Assembly: GCF_017830045.1 (NCBI RefSeq)
Contig: NZ_JAEDXU010000007.1
Span: 1 to 64,000, forward strand
Length of the DNA stretch: 64,000 nucleotides
DNA from: Enterococcus larvae
GTDB taxonomy: Bacteria > Bacillota > Bacilli > Lactobacillales > Enterococcaceae
Reading direction: 5' to 3'
This document shows, piece by piece, positions 1-8,191 of this stretch. A program made the translations under genes and the position numbers. Under the pieces are notes generated by a model. It was not told the DNA's origin and ran no database searches. It saw only the letters and a list, made by a program, of their open reading frames with translations. Each line of letters begins with the position of its first letter. Positions within the stretch are counted from its first letter, which is position 1.

Positions 1-92
1 GAGCCGTGAGGAAATGTGGTGCACGTGGGAGACCTTTTCTTCAGTGAGCCTTTCAGGCTCTGGCCGGTAATAGAGGCTTACAGCCGCAGAGC
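1..92 (+). other. Possible 3' part of a structured RNA, unidentified
   Basis: This G+C-rich stretch has several short inverted repeats (GAGCC with GGCTC, GGCTTACAGCC) and runs directly into an intrinsic terminator. That is the pattern of the end of a non-coding RNA or riboswitch leader cut by the window edge. I compared it by eye with SRP RNA, RNase P RNA, T-box, TPP, FMN, cobalamin and M-box consensus elements and found no convincing match. The strand is inferred from the terminator T-tract. Confidence 0.3.
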
Positions 93-119
93 AAACCTCC
101 AGTTCACACTGGAGGTTTT
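93..119 (+). terminator. Intrinsic terminator
   Basis: AAACCTCCAG and CTGGAGGTTT form a perfect stem around a short loop, followed by T residues. It ends whatever is transcribed from upstream of the window. Confidence 0.75.
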
Positions 120-243
120 GATTATTGTGCATCGGGGCAATTGCTGTTGTTCAATCAGTGAATACTAAAAGGCAGTTTTCATTTCCTCCATAGTTATGCT
201 ATAGTCGCATCAGAGTAATTTTTAAAGAGGGGATGTAGACAAG

Positions 244-465
244 ATGACATTTGAAGAGATTTTACCAAAATTGAAGGCAGGAGAAAAAATCATTCGTGAG
301 GGTTGGGGAGGCTTTGAGCTTTATGTCACATTGGTAGAGGGCGAAGTGTATGACAACGCGCCGGTTACGCCATATTTTCTGATCAAAACAGCCGATGAAG
401 GCTTTTCAAGCTTTGCACCAACAGTCTGTGATATTCTTGCTAATGATTGGAAAATCGTGGAATGA
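244..465 (+). CDS. DUF2829 (Tad2-like) domain protein
   Basis: A 73-residue protein that is one DUF2829 domain. It shows the family pattern: an N-terminal F-E-x-L-x-x-L-K-x-G-x-x-I-x-R-x-G-W helix/strand, a central PYF-x-IKTAD segment and a C-terminal D-I-L-A-x-DW-x-IV ending. Phage members of this family include Tad2, which sequesters the Thoeris signalling nucleotide; chromosomal members have no proven role. An AGAGGGG Shine-Dalgarno at about 226-232 supports the start. The stop codon overlaps the next gene's ATG (ATGA), so the two are probably co-translated. Whether this copy binds a nucleotide is inference. Confidence 0.8.
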   Translation: MTFEEILPKLKAGEKIIREGWGGFELYVTLVEGEVYDNAPVTPYFLIKTADEGFSSFAPTVCDILANDWKIVE

Positions 466-1217
466 TCCAGTATACAGAATTTAAAGAACGAGTAGTATTG
501 ATCACTGGTGCAGCTTCAGGAATCGGTCATGCACAGACAAGCCGTTTTTTAGAACAAGGGGCTATTGTTATTGGATTGGACAAACAGGTCGAAACGATAG
601 CGAAGCTGGCTGAGGAATATTCAACATTTTCATTTTATCAGCTGGATGTGACGGATCATGAAAAGATGAAAGTGATTGTTTCAGAAATTCTGGAGCAGGG
701 GATCTGCATCGATTATTTAGTCAACACAGCAGGGATATTGGATGACTACCTGCCGACATTGGAAACATCGGATACGCTATGGCAGCGCATCATGGACACA
801 AATGTTACCGCTGTTTTTCATCTGACAAATCTGGTGCTGCCGCAAATGCTGAAAAATAAGCGAGGAACGATCATTAATACAGCTTCAATCGCCAGCTTGG
901 TTGCCGGCGGTGGTGGTGCAGCCTATACGGCGGCTAAACACGCCCTTGCAGGCTATACGAAGCAGCTGGCATTGGATTATGCCGAGGATGGTATTCATGT
1001 TAATGCGATTGCACCAGGAGCCATTCAAACGCCCATGAATGCAGCTGATTTTGCAGGTGACGCTCAGATGGCGAAATGGGTTGCGAACGAGACACCGTTG
1101 AAGCGTTGGGCACAGCCGGAAGAGGTGGCAGATTTGACACTTTTTCTAGCTAGTGAGGCTTCCGCTTATTTACAAGGAGCGATTGTACCAATCGACGGCG
1201 GTTGGTTGTTGAAATAA
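462..1217 (+). CDS. Short-chain dehydrogenase/reductase (SDR), FabG-like
   Basis: A 251-residue classical SDR. The N-terminal Rossmann motif reads TGAASGIG, a VNTAG segment follows, the catalytic Ser lies in the NTASIAS region, and the active-site YTAAK (YxxxK) comes before the IAPGAIQTPM loop; the end is the usual PIDGGW. It is an NAD(P)H-dependent oxidoreductase of the 3-oxoacyl-ACP reductase-like group; the substrate cannot be read from sequence. I chose the ATG at 462, which overlaps the DUF2829 stop as ATGA. A TTG at 447 would add five residues. Confidence 0.85.
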   Translation: MIQYTEFKERVVLITGAASGIGHAQTSRFLEQGAIVIGLDKQVETIAKLAEEYSTFSFYQLDVTDHEKMKVIVSEILEQGICIDYLVNTAGILDDYLPTLETSDTLWQRIMDTNVTAVFHLTNLVLPQMLKNKRGTIINTASIASLVAGGGGAAYTAAKHALAGYTKQLALDYAEDGIHVNAIAPGAIQTPMNAADFAGDAQMAKWVANETPLKRWAQPEEVADLTLFLASEASAYLQGAIVPIDGGWLLK

Positions 1218-1256
1218 CGGTTTGTTTTAGGTAAGATAGTTACTAGCGATTTATCG

Positions 1257-1330
1257 CACTGCGGCACTTCAGTGGCGTTAAGCCTTTCCTTTGGCCGCAG
1301 TTCATCAAGGCAAATAGCCTAAAGGAGAAT
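1257..1330 (+). promoter_or_regulatory. preQ1-II-like riboswitch upstream of queT
   Basis: A stem CTGCGGC/GCCGCAG (about 1259-1300) encloses a small CACTTCAGTG hairpin and a pyrimidine-rich loop TTAAGCCTTTCCTTT. Next comes the hairpin AGGCAAATAGCCT, then AAAGGAGAATG. This is the preQ1-II (COG4708 RNA) arrangement: the CU-rich loop can pair with the Shine-Dalgarno AAAGGAG at 1321-1327 in a pseudoknot. The downstream gene is QueT, the usual target. Binding of preQ1 would hide the ribosome binding site. The extra hairpin in the first loop is a variation on the short consensus I know. Confidence 0.75.
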
Positions 1331-1335
1331 GACAA

Positions 1336-1842
1336 ATGAATAATGAAAAAACCCGTACTACGGCATGGAGTGTGTCCGAGCTCACGAAGATGGCGCTTGT
1401 GACTAGTCTTTATGTTGCCCTTACTATTGTATTAGCCCCGTTTGGTTACGGCTGGCTGCAAATCCGTCTGTCGGAAATGTTCAATTACCTGGCATTGTAC
1501 AATAAACGCTATATCGTTGCAGTAACTTTAGGCGTTGCCATTGCTAATATGGCATCCCCACTTGGCTGGATCGATGTGGTTTTTGGCAGTATCTGTACAT
1601 TTCTTGTCTTAGTGATTTGTCGGGTAGTAACAAAGCCTGTCAAAAATCAGAAGGTAAAAATGGCAATCACAGCTATACTCTTTGCTTTATCAATGTTTAC
1701 TATTGCCGGACAGCTGACGTTTCTGTACGATGCGCCGTTTTTCTTCAATTGGCTGACGATCGGCTTAGGAGAATTGGCTTCTATGACAGTAGGTGGGGTC
1801 ATCATTTACTTTGTCGGGAAAAAAATAGATTTAACAGAGTAA
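1336..1842 (+). CDS. queT: QueT family queuosine-precursor ECF transporter S component
   Basis: A 168-residue integral membrane protein with five or six predicted hydrophobic segments. It has the QueT signature region around FGYGWLQIRLSEMFNYLALYN and the ANMASPLGWIDVVFGS segment. QueT is the substrate-binding S component of an energy-coupling-factor transporter importing queuosine precursors (preQ0/preQ1); the shared EcfAAT module is not in this window. The start is fixed by the AAAGGAG sequence, which is part of the riboswitch-like leader. A strong terminator follows. Confidence 0.9.
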   Translation: MNNEKTRTTAWSVSELTKMALVTSLYVALTIVLAPFGYGWLQIRLSEMFNYLALYNKRYIVAVTLGVAIANMASPLGWIDVVFGSICTFLVLVICRVVTKPVKNQKVKMAITAILFALSMFTIAGQLTFLYDAPFFFNWLTIGLGELASMTVGGVIIYFVGKKIDLTE

Positions 1843-1892
1843 GAATGAGTAATGACGAAATGCTGTATCTGAGCGTTTCTTCCCATAATATA

Positions 1893-1932
1893 AAAGGTCT
1901 CAACGAATAGTTTTCCATTCGTTGAGACCTTT
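1893..1932. terminator. Bidirectional intrinsic terminator between queT and the PTS gene
   Basis: A perfect 16-bp stem (AAAGGTCTCAACGAAT with its complement) around an 8-nt loop. It is flanked by A and T tracts and so can end transcription from both converging genes. Confidence 0.85.
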
Positions 1933-1940
1933 AGTGTGTT

Positions 1941-3764
1941 TTAAATAAGCACCACTTTTTCCATTGGTGCTCCTGGTCGATGGCTGCCTTCTAGATCATA
2001 CTCTCCGCTGAAGCGAGCAACCTTATCCATATTGGTCACCACAACGATGATTGAAGAATCTTTCTGAGCTTCCGCCAATAGCTGTAAATCAACATGTGCT
2101 AATTTTGTCTGAGGAGTTACAGCCTGTCCTTCCCGAACAAACAATTCGAAACCGTCGCCATTTAAACTGACTGTATCAATACCCATATGGATCAGGATTT
2201 CGAGCCCATTATCCGCTGTTATGCCAATCGCATGCTTGGTTGGAAAAATCGTTGAGACCTTACCTGAAACCGGTGAAAAAACTTCTCCTGACAGCGAGCT
2301 CATTGCGAAGCCGTCGCCGACCATTTTACTTGAGAAAACAGAGTCATTGACATCTTCTAATGGGATATATACGCCATCTGTGATAGCGGTCAGCTCAAGC
2401 TCATTTGTAAAGGTTTCGCCATCTTCCTGTTCTTTAGGAACAAGGAAGTAGGCAATTGCAAAGGAAGAGCCTAAAGCGATAATGATTCCCAATACAGCGA
2501 AGATGAAATACTCGCCGATGTAAGCTGGCAGACTGAAAATACTGGATAGAATATAGCCGTAGATTCGTACACCGAAAAAGCTGATGAAGGCTGATGCAAT
2601 CGAGCTGCCAATAGTTGCGGCAAGAAATGCTTTTTTATAACGGGTCAAAACACCGAATAGAGCAGGCTCAGTGATACCCAGTAGACCTGAAACTGCGGAA
2701 GAAATAATGACTGATTTTTCTTCTTTCGATTTTACTTTTGTATACATTGCAGCTGTCGCACCGGTGATTGCCATGTTCGCCATGAACATCATCGGCATCA
2801 GCATGTCATAGCCTTGGTTGGCAAAGTTCTGTAATGCAATAGGCGTCATGGCATGGTGTAATCCAGTCAGGATCGCAATCGGTCGGATCGCTCCGACGAT
2901 TACCCCGGCAAGTACCGGAGAGATTGAGAATAACCAACTGACAGCACCTGCCAGTAAATTGCCTAAATGGATACCGATAGGTCCAATGACCACCAAAGTC
3001 AGCAGTCCGGATAAAAACAATGAAAGTGTTGGTGTGAAAACAGTTCGTAATACTTCTGGAAGTACTTTATCCACCCAACGATAAATATAGCTTAAGCATA
3101 GGACTGCAAAAATGATCGGAATGACTGTGCCAGCGTAATTGAAGACCGGCACTGGTAAGAAGCCAAATACCAGAAACTGGGAAACATCACCGGAAGCTAA
3201 AGCCTCAGTCATTGTTGGAAATTGTAAGGTCGCTGCAATGGCGATTGCCAGATATTGATTGGTTTTGAATATCTTAGCTGCAGATGCTGCAACGAAAAAC
3301 GGCAGAAACGTGAAGACGCCGCTTGCCAGCATGTTGATCACGATATAGGTCGGTGATTCTGCGGAAATCAGATTTAATGCAACCAATCCGGCGGTCAAGC
3401 CTTTGATCATACCAGCTCCTGCAATTGCTGGAACGAGTGGACCGAATACCCCCGAAACAGTATCCATAAATAGGGAAACCAGTCCTTTTTTCTGTGTCTC
3501 AATCACTTCCTGCTGCTCCAAATCAAGAAGCTTTGCTAACGTACTATAATAATCTGCGACAGTCGTCCCGATGACGATTTGCAATTGATCGCTTTGATAC
3601 TTTGTTCCTACAACACCCGAGATTTTTTCTAGTGCTTGATAGTCTATCTGTTCTTTATCCTTTAAATTGAAGCGTAGGCGGGTCATGCAGTGCCAGGCAT
3701 TATTGACATTGTCTTTTCCGCCGATTGCCTGAATCATTTGTTTGACGGCTTGCTCGTGTTTCAT
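1941..3764 (-). CDS. PTS beta-glucoside-type transporter, fused IIBCA
   Basis: A 607-residue fused PTS permease in the order IIB-IIC-IIA. IIB (about 1-85) has the phosphorylated cysteine Cys26 in AWHCMTRLRF. IIC (about 100-460) has about ten membrane segments. The C-terminal Glc-type IIA has the active histidine near 526 in ILIHMGIDTV. It phosphorylates its sugar during uptake; domain order and motifs fit the beta-glucoside/sucrose/trehalose superfamily, but the sugar is unknown. It is divergent from a mannonate-dehydratase-like gene and shares a regulatory region with it. A sugar that feeds an aldonic-acid route is possible but not shown. Confidence 0.85.
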   Translation of the reverse strand: MKHEQAVKQMIQAIGGKDNVNNAWHCMTRLRFNLKDKEQIDYQALEKISGVVGTKYQSDQLQIVIGTTVADYYSTLAKLLDLEQQEVIETQKKGLVSLFMDTVSGVFGPLVPAIAGAGMIKGLTAGLVALNLISAESPTYIVINMLASGVFTFLPFFVAASAAKIFKTNQYLAIAIAATLQFPTMTEALASGDVSQFLVFGFLPVPVFNYAGTVIPIIFAVLCLSYIYRWVDKVLPEVLRTVFTPTLSLFLSGLLTLVVIGPIGIHLGNLLAGAVSWLFSISPVLAGVIVGAIRPIAILTGLHHAMTPIALQNFANQGYDMLMPMMFMANMAITGATAAMYTKVKSKEEKSVIISSAVSGLLGITEPALFGVLTRYKKAFLAATIGSSIASAFISFFGVRIYGYILSSIFSLPAYIGEYFIFAVLGIIIALGSSFAIAYFLVPKEQEDGETFTNELELTAITDGVYIPLEDVNDSVFSSKMVGDGFAMSSLSGEVFSPVSGKVSTIFPTKHAIGITADNGLEILIHMGIDTVSLNGDGFELFVREGQAVTPQTKLAHVDLQLLAEAQKDSSIIVVVTNMDKVARFSGEYDLEGSHRPGAPMEKVVLI

Positions 3765-3845
3765 CTAATCATCCTTTTTTCTTTATTTCATTCGGCCGAT
3801 TGATTCCGTTTACATGTTTGATAATAGCATGGATTTTTCGATTTG

Positions 3846-3966
3846 AAAACCAGTCCTAAAAATGAAGAATATTATGATAAATCCTTTAATAATAAGTGTT
3901 TTAGTATGTTTTTAAAATAAATTGGACTGGTTTTATCCGGATTGACGGCTGAAGTTCAGTCCAAAT
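3846..3966. promoter_or_regulatory. Candidate operator set in the divergent PTS/dehydratase promoter region
   Basis: AAAACCAGTCC (3846-3856) and GGACTGGTTTT (3924-3934) are perfect inverted copies. A third element, CAGTCCAAAT (3957-3966), nearly mirrors ATTGGACTG (3921-3929). The shared GGACTG core occurs three times in the 270 bp between the divergent genes. The likely reader is the GntR/UTRA protein encoded at 5274-5981; this is inference. Confidence 0.5.
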
Positions 3967-4035
3967 TGACAAGGGCTGTATCGGCATGTTTCAATAGCTT
4001 GTGTAAAACAAACATGATGCTGAGGATGATGATAA

Positions 4036-5235
4036 ATGACACCGACAATAATTACTGATGTGAAAAGCTTTGCAATCAAACCGGACCGTCACAATTTAGT
4101 TGTTGTAAAAATTGAGACAAACAAAGGTGTACATGGTTTAGGCTGTGCAACGTTTCAATTTAGACCGTTGGCAGTGAAGACGGTGGTTGATGAGTACTTG
4201 AAGCCGCTTTTGATAGGGCGTGATGCGAATGCAATCGAAGATTTATGGCAGGTCATGAATGTGAATTCTTATTGGCGTAACGGACCTGTTACCAATAATG
4301 CAATTTCAGGTGTGGATATGGCATTATGGGATATCAAAGGAAAGCTGTCAGATATGCCCTTGTATCAGCTTTTAGGAGGAAAAGCACGTACAGCAATACC
4401 CGCATATACACATGCAGTAGCAGAAGATTTACCTTCTTTATACAAAGAAATCGATCAAATTCGTGAAGAAGGATACCAGTATATCCGCTGTCAGCTAGGG
4501 TTTTACGGCGGCAGTCCTACGAATCTGCAAACGCCGGAAGCTCCCCTTGAGGGCTCGTACTTTGATCAACAAGAGTATATGGAAACGACTTTAAAAATGT
4601 TTGGAGCCATTCGTGAGAAGTATGGCAATGACTTTCAGATTCTACATGATGTTCACGAACGACTGCACCCGAATCAGGCATTGCAGTTTGCTAAGTCAGC
4701 TGAGCAGTATCAGTTGTTCTTTTTGGAAGATATCTTGCCGCCGGATCAAAATGAATGGCTGAAACAGCTGCGCAGCCAATCAACTACGCCGATTGCTACA
4801 GGTGAGCTATTCAATAATCCGATGGAATGGAAAGAACTGGTTCTCCATCGTCAAATTGATTACATGCGAGCGCATGTTTCCCAAATCGGAGGAATCACTC
4901 CGGCAATCAAACTGGCTCATTTTTGTGATGCGATGGGGATTCGAATGGCTTGGCATACACCTTCAGATATTACACCAGTTGGTCTGGCGGTTAATACACA
5001 TTTGAATATTCATCTGCATAATGCCGCCATTCAAGAAAATATTCCAGTTCAGGAAAATGCTGAACGGATTTTTGGAAATGTACCAAAGCCGAAAAACGGG
5101 TATTTTTATCCGATAGAAGAGGCTGGGATCGGTGTGACCTTTGATGAAGCGGCAGCACAGGAGTTTCCTGTTGTTTACAGGCCTCATGAATGGACACAGA
5201 GCCGAACCCCTGATGGAACGATCGTTACACCTTAA
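4036..5235 (+). CDS. Enolase-superfamily sugar-acid dehydratase (mannonate dehydratase/RspA subgroup)
   Basis: A 399-residue protein that aligns along its length with the E. coli RspA/ManD subgroup. The N-terminal cap contains [26 protein letters not shown]. The barrel has the three metal-ligand stretches HDVHE, LEDI and GELF, and the later HTPSD catalytic-loop histidine. Members dehydrate D-mannonate or D-gluconate to 2-keto-3-deoxy-gluconate; some have very low activity and other roles, so the substrate is uncertain. It is divergent from the PTS gene and convergent with a GntR regulator, which suggests one sugar-utilisation unit. No kdgK or kdgA is adjacent. Confidence 0.8.
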   Translation: MTPTIITDVKSFAIKPDRHNLVVVKIETNKGVHGLGCATFQFRPLAVKTVVDEYLKPLLIGRDANAIEDLWQVMNVNSYWRNGPVTNNAISGVDMALWDIKGKLSDMPLYQLLGGKARTAIPAYTHAVAEDLPSLYKEIDQIREEGYQYIRCQLGFYGGSPTNLQTPEAPLEGSYFDQQEYMETTLKMFGAIREKYGNDFQILHDVHERLHPNQALQFAKSAEQYQLFFLEDILPPDQNEWLKQLRSQSTTPIATGELFNNPMEWKELVLHRQIDYMRAHVSQIGGITPAIKLAHFCDAMGIRMAWHTPSDITPVGLAVNTHLNIHLHNAAIQENIPVQENAERIFGNVPKPKNGYFYPIEEAGIGVTFDEAAAQEFPVVYRPHEWTQSRTPDGTIVTP

Positions 5236-5249
5236 GTGAAAGAATAAAA

Positions 5250-5283
5250 AAACAGCTGGTCCAAAAAAGCGGATCAGCTGTTT
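5250..5283. terminator. Bidirectional intrinsic terminator
   Basis: AAACAGCTG and CAGCTGTTT form the stem between the converging dehydratase and GntR genes, with A and T tracts on either side. Confidence 0.75.
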
Positions 5284-5981
5284 CTTGCTTCATGGATTTC
5301 TCGATCGAAGGGGCGGATATAGGTACAGGTGTAATCAATGGCAGTGATCTCACTGTATTCAAATACACTGCCGTCTTTTAGCAAGCAGCGATTTTGAATC
5401 AGCATGGCAGGTGTTCCCTTTTTACATAGCAGTAGCTCCGCTTGATTTTTTGTGATAGATGTCGGTGTGTAGCTGGTGATGTAATGAGAGATTTGATATC
5501 CTTGTTTTTCAACATATTCCTGAATCGAATGCTCAATGTGCTTTTTTGAAAGATCTGGAAACAACTTGACCGGCATCTTTGACTGTTCTATTTGTTCAAA
5601 GGAATAATCAACGATTCGTGCGCGTTCAAATACCCAGATTTCTTCCGGTAGTTGGAATTGAAAAATTTGTGCTTCCTCAGGTGTGGATACTCTCTTTTCA
5701 AGAGAAATCAGCTTGGAGCTGATACGGTTATAAGGAGTGCGAGTCAATGAATTAAAAATCAACGGATTTTTTTTCAAGCGTTCTTGAATGTACATGCCGG
5801 AGCCCTGTACCGTACGAATCACACCGATTTCCTGCAGGTTCTTGATGGCTTCTTGAATCGTGAAACGAGAGACCTGATACATACCAGCAAGTGCTCGTTG
5901 ATCAGGGAGTTTTCCGTCTTCAAAATGGTCTTGATAAATCTTGCTTAAAAGATCCTGAACAATAAAATCTCTTTTCTTCAA
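5274..5981 (-). CDS. GntR/HutC-family transcriptional regulator with UTRA domain
   Basis: A 235-residue two-domain regulator. The N-terminal winged helix (about 1-70) has the GntR pattern LPDQRALAGMYQVSRFTIQEAIKNLQEIGVIRTVQGSGMYI. The C-terminal part (about 85-230) fits a UTRA ligand-binding domain. Such proteins usually repress sugar uptake genes and are relieved by a sugar phosphate. The start codon is TTG, eight bases after a good AGGAGGG site. Its position beside the PTS and dehydratase genes makes those the probable targets. Confidence 0.85.
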   Translation of the reverse strand: MKKRDFIVQDLLSKIYQDHFEDGKLPDQRALAGMYQVSRFTIQEAIKNLQEIGVIRTVQGSGMYIQERLKKNPLIFNSLTRTPYNRISSKLISLEKRVSTPEEAQIFQFQLPEEIWVFERARIVDYSFEQIEQSKMPVKLFPDLSKKHIEHSIQEYVEKQGYQISHYITSYTPTSITKNQAELLLCKKGTPAMLIQNRCLLKDGSVFEYSEITAIDYTCTYIRPFDREIHEARNS

Positions 5982-6042
5982 CTGTCTCCCTCCTTTTGTC
6001 CTCTTTAGTATAAGGGTTATTTGAACACTGTCAATAAAAGCC

Positions 6043-6212
6043 GAGGCTGAGACAGAAGTGTTTAGCTACAAGCAATAAGCCGGAATTCACGAAAATTGTT
6101 TCACAAATTTTTGTTGAATTCCGGCTTATTGTCGTAGGAGCTACTTCTGACTCGCCGTTTATTCGGATTTAGGGTATGGAAAAGAGTGGCAACAGATTAT
6201 TGTCCCACTCTC
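6043..6212 (+). repeat. 170-bp intergenic repeat, copy A (inverted copy at 43085-43254)
   Basis: Base-by-base reading shows this segment to be the exact reverse complement of 43085-43254. Inside is a long perfect hairpin built on CAATAAGCCGGAATTCA and its complement, outer arms CAGAAGT/ACTTCTG, and a terminal hairpin AGAGTGG/CCCACTCT. It lies in the gap between the GntR gene and the PII-like gene and codes for nothing visible. The end hairpin could serve as a terminator. Confidence 0.85.
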
Positions 6213-6230
6213 AGCTTTTATAGTTATGAC

Positions 6231-6611
6231 TTAACGTTTGTCTTCATCCAGCAAATTATCTAATTCTACGACTTTGCTGTATTCGGCAATTTTTGAAATC
6301 CCGATAACCTTGTCCAGATCGATAACAAAAGCGATACCGTTGCCTGGTTGACATAGCTTCATCTCGACACTTAATGCGTCCAGAACTTTGTTTGTTAAAG
6401 ACTCAGGAACCAATGTCAATACGATATCTTTTTCCGGTTCGATCTCAATTCCCAGAAAACGACCGGCATCATGGACGCCAGCGCCTCTGCCGTGAAGAAT
6501 CGTTCCGCCGGATGCGCCGGCACCTTTAGTAATATCAATAACATCTGGACCACTGCCGCCGTCAACGATCGTAACGATCAGCTCCAGATTTAATGCTACT
6601 AGTTTTTTCAT
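6231..6611 (-). CDS. PII-like (P-II superfamily) regulatory protein
   Basis: A small ferredoxin-fold protein of the PII superfamily, about 126 residues. The first strand reads KKLVALNLELIVTIVD. The T-loop region is unusual: GAGASGGTILHGRGAG replaces the GlnB/GlnK T-loop with its uridylylated Tyr. The last strand NGIAFVIDLDKVIGI corresponds to the GDGKIFV region. It is the last gene after two DUF1538 membrane proteins, in the way GlnK follows AmtB. I infer that it gates or senses for that transporter. The start is the ATG at 6611 after AGAAGG; a TTG one codon earlier is less likely. Confidence 0.75.
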   Translation of the reverse strand: MKKLVALNLELIVTIVDGGSGPDVIDITKGAGASGGTILHGRGAGVHDAGRFLGIEIEPEKDIVLTLVPESLTNKVLDALSVEMKLCQPGNGIAFVIDLDKVIGISKIAEYSKVVELDNLLDEDKR

Positions 6612-6615
6612 CAAT

Positions 6616-7401
6616 TTATCCTTCTTCCTCCGATAATTTTTGTCTCTCTAGTCGTTGCTTCTCATCCCGATCATCTTTCAGCTTGTAGATATAACCTAGT
6701 ACAAGCGTAGATAAGATAGGCGCCAGTGCGATCATTGCGACAACACCAAAGCCGTCTATCATCGGATCACGTCCATCGATTTGTCCGGCAATTGCGACAC
6801 ACATGGACAAAATAAATGTGGAACACATCGGTCCTGTTGCCACACCGCCATTGTCGAATGCCATTGCTAAGAACATTTTATCGACTTTTCGTCCTAAAAG
6901 GAAGACCAAAATGTATCCCGGAATCAAAAAGTAGTACAGAGAAAATCCAGCCAGTAAACGCCACATAGATAATCCAACGGCAGCACCTACACCAACGGAA
7001 ACAAAAACCAGCATGATTTTACCGCGAATCCGTCCTTCGCTGATATTCTCGATCTCTTTTACCATGACGTGGATCGCGGGCTCAGCAAAGCCAACTAGAA
7101 AGCCCATGAGAAAGCCTAAAGGAATCAAAATATAATTGTTTTCCAGTGCAGCAAGAGACGCACCTAAGTGTCGTCCAACTGGCACATAAGCGATATTTAC
7201 ACCATGAAGAAATAGAATGAGTCCGACAACTGTGATGCCGAAACCAATCATGATTTTAGCAAATCGCCTTTTTCTCAGCTTAAAGCTTGTGAAATTCAAT
7301 AGAACAAAGATAATGATGATTGGCGAAACAGCCATCAGCACTTCCCTTGTAACAGTCCCTAAGCCTGTAAAAAGCCTCATTTGAAGAGTATTAAGGTTCA
7401 T
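6616..7401 (-). CDS. DUF1538 membrane protein (second subunit)
   Basis: A 261-residue polytopic membrane protein, about seven hydrophobic segments, with a charged C-terminal tail. It has the DUF1538 hallmarks GFLVGFAEPAIHVM, ISEGRIRGKIML and AFDNGGVATGPMCSTFIL, the last of these like a re-entrant or pore loop. Function is not established; family members are thought to be transporters. It overlaps the preceding DUF1538 gene by four bases (ATGA) and is followed almost immediately by the PII-like gene, so the three form one operon. Confidence 0.8.
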   Translation of the reverse strand: MNLNTLQMRLFTGLGTVTREVLMAVSPIIIIFVLLNFTSFKLRKRRFAKIMIGFGITVVGLILFLHGVNIAYVPVGRHLGASLAALENNYILIPLGFLMGFLVGFAEPAIHVMVKEIENISEGRIRGKIMLVFVSVGVGAAVGLSMWRLLAGFSLYYFLIPGYILVFLLGRKVDKMFLAMAFDNGGVATGPMCSTFILSMCVAIAGQIDGRDPMIDGFGVVAMIALAPILSTLVLGYIYKLKDDRDEKQRLERQKLSEEEG

Positions 7402-8081
7402 CGGAAGATAACCCCCAATGCCATCACAGCTAGAATAGGTCCCAGTGAGGCAACGCCTACCATACCAAAGCTGTCATTTTCGTGTTTGTTTTGCTTGATC
7501 ATCGAAGTAACTCCGATTGCCAGTGAAAGAATAAATGGAACGGTGATGGGTCCCGTGGTAACTCCGCCTGAATCAAAGGCGATAGGCATAAATTCGGGAC
7601 TGGTGAAAAATGAAGCGATCAAAACGAGAAGATAGCCGATCAGCATCATTTTGTAATAAGAAAATTTAAATACGACTCTCAACAGCGCTAAAGCCAGGAA
7701 AATTCCTGTCCCCACACTGACGACTCCTAAAATAAGCGTGCGTGAAATCGCACCTTCAGAGATTTCGTTGACCTGTTGCCCAAGAACTTGTACGGATGGT
7801 TCAGCAATGGTGATCACAATACCAATCAGAAACCCTAAACCAAGAATAATTCCTAAATTCTTTTTCTTGACCATGAACTTTCCGACGAGTTCGCCTACCG
7901 CCATCATTGAGTGGTCAGCGCCAAATAAGAACAACGCCATTCCTATAATCATGATTCCTGCACCAATCAAAAAGACGACTAAGTCCTCAGTTGGCAGCGG
8001 TGCAAAGGCAAAAGACAAAATGACAATAAGTAGAGTCATTGGTGTAATAGCCATCAGAACATCTTGAAAAGATTTTCGCAT
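7398..8081 (-). CDS. DUF1538 membrane protein (first subunit)
   Basis: A 227-residue membrane protein homologous to its neighbour. It carries the matching motifs GFLIGIVITIAEPSVQVL, ISEGAISRTLIL and AFDSGGVTTGPITVPFIL. The two half-size proteins probably assemble as a heterodimer around the paired AEP and GGVxTGP motifs; some organisms encode DUF1538 as one fused protein. The ATG follows GGAGGAGGAGG closely. Substrate unknown. Confidence 0.8.
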   Translation of the reverse strand: MRKSFQDVLMAITPMTLLIVILSFAFAPLPTEDLVVFLIGAGIMIIGMALFLFGADHSMMAVGELVGKFMVKKKNLGIILGLGFLIGIVITIAEPSVQVLGQQVNEISEGAISRTLILGVVSVGTGIFLALALLRVVFKFSYYKMMLIGYLLVLIASFFTSPEFMPIAFDSGGVTTGPITVPFILSLAIGVTSMIKQNKHENDSFGMVGVASLGPILAVMALGVIFR

Positions 8082-8191
8082 GCATCCTCCTCCTCCTATA
8101 TTTTTATTGTACTTTTTTAGTATAACCTAAAATAAATGTAAATTGGGGCTTGACTTTCGATTGTTACCTAATGTTAAAATAGAAACACGAA

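Noticed and set aside
1-119. SRP RNA, RNase P RNA, T-box or cobalamin riboswitch at the window start
   Set aside because: None of the invariant sequence blocks of these RNAs is present.
2221-3084. Plus-strand ORFs inside the PTS gene
   Set aside because: They are shadows opposite a clearly coding 607-residue protein and have no ribosome binding sites or family motifs.
6043-6212. Insertion sequence or MITE with target-site duplication
   Set aside because: The repeat has internal hairpins, but I see no terminal inverted repeats with flanking duplications at either copy, so it is reported only as an intergenic repeat.
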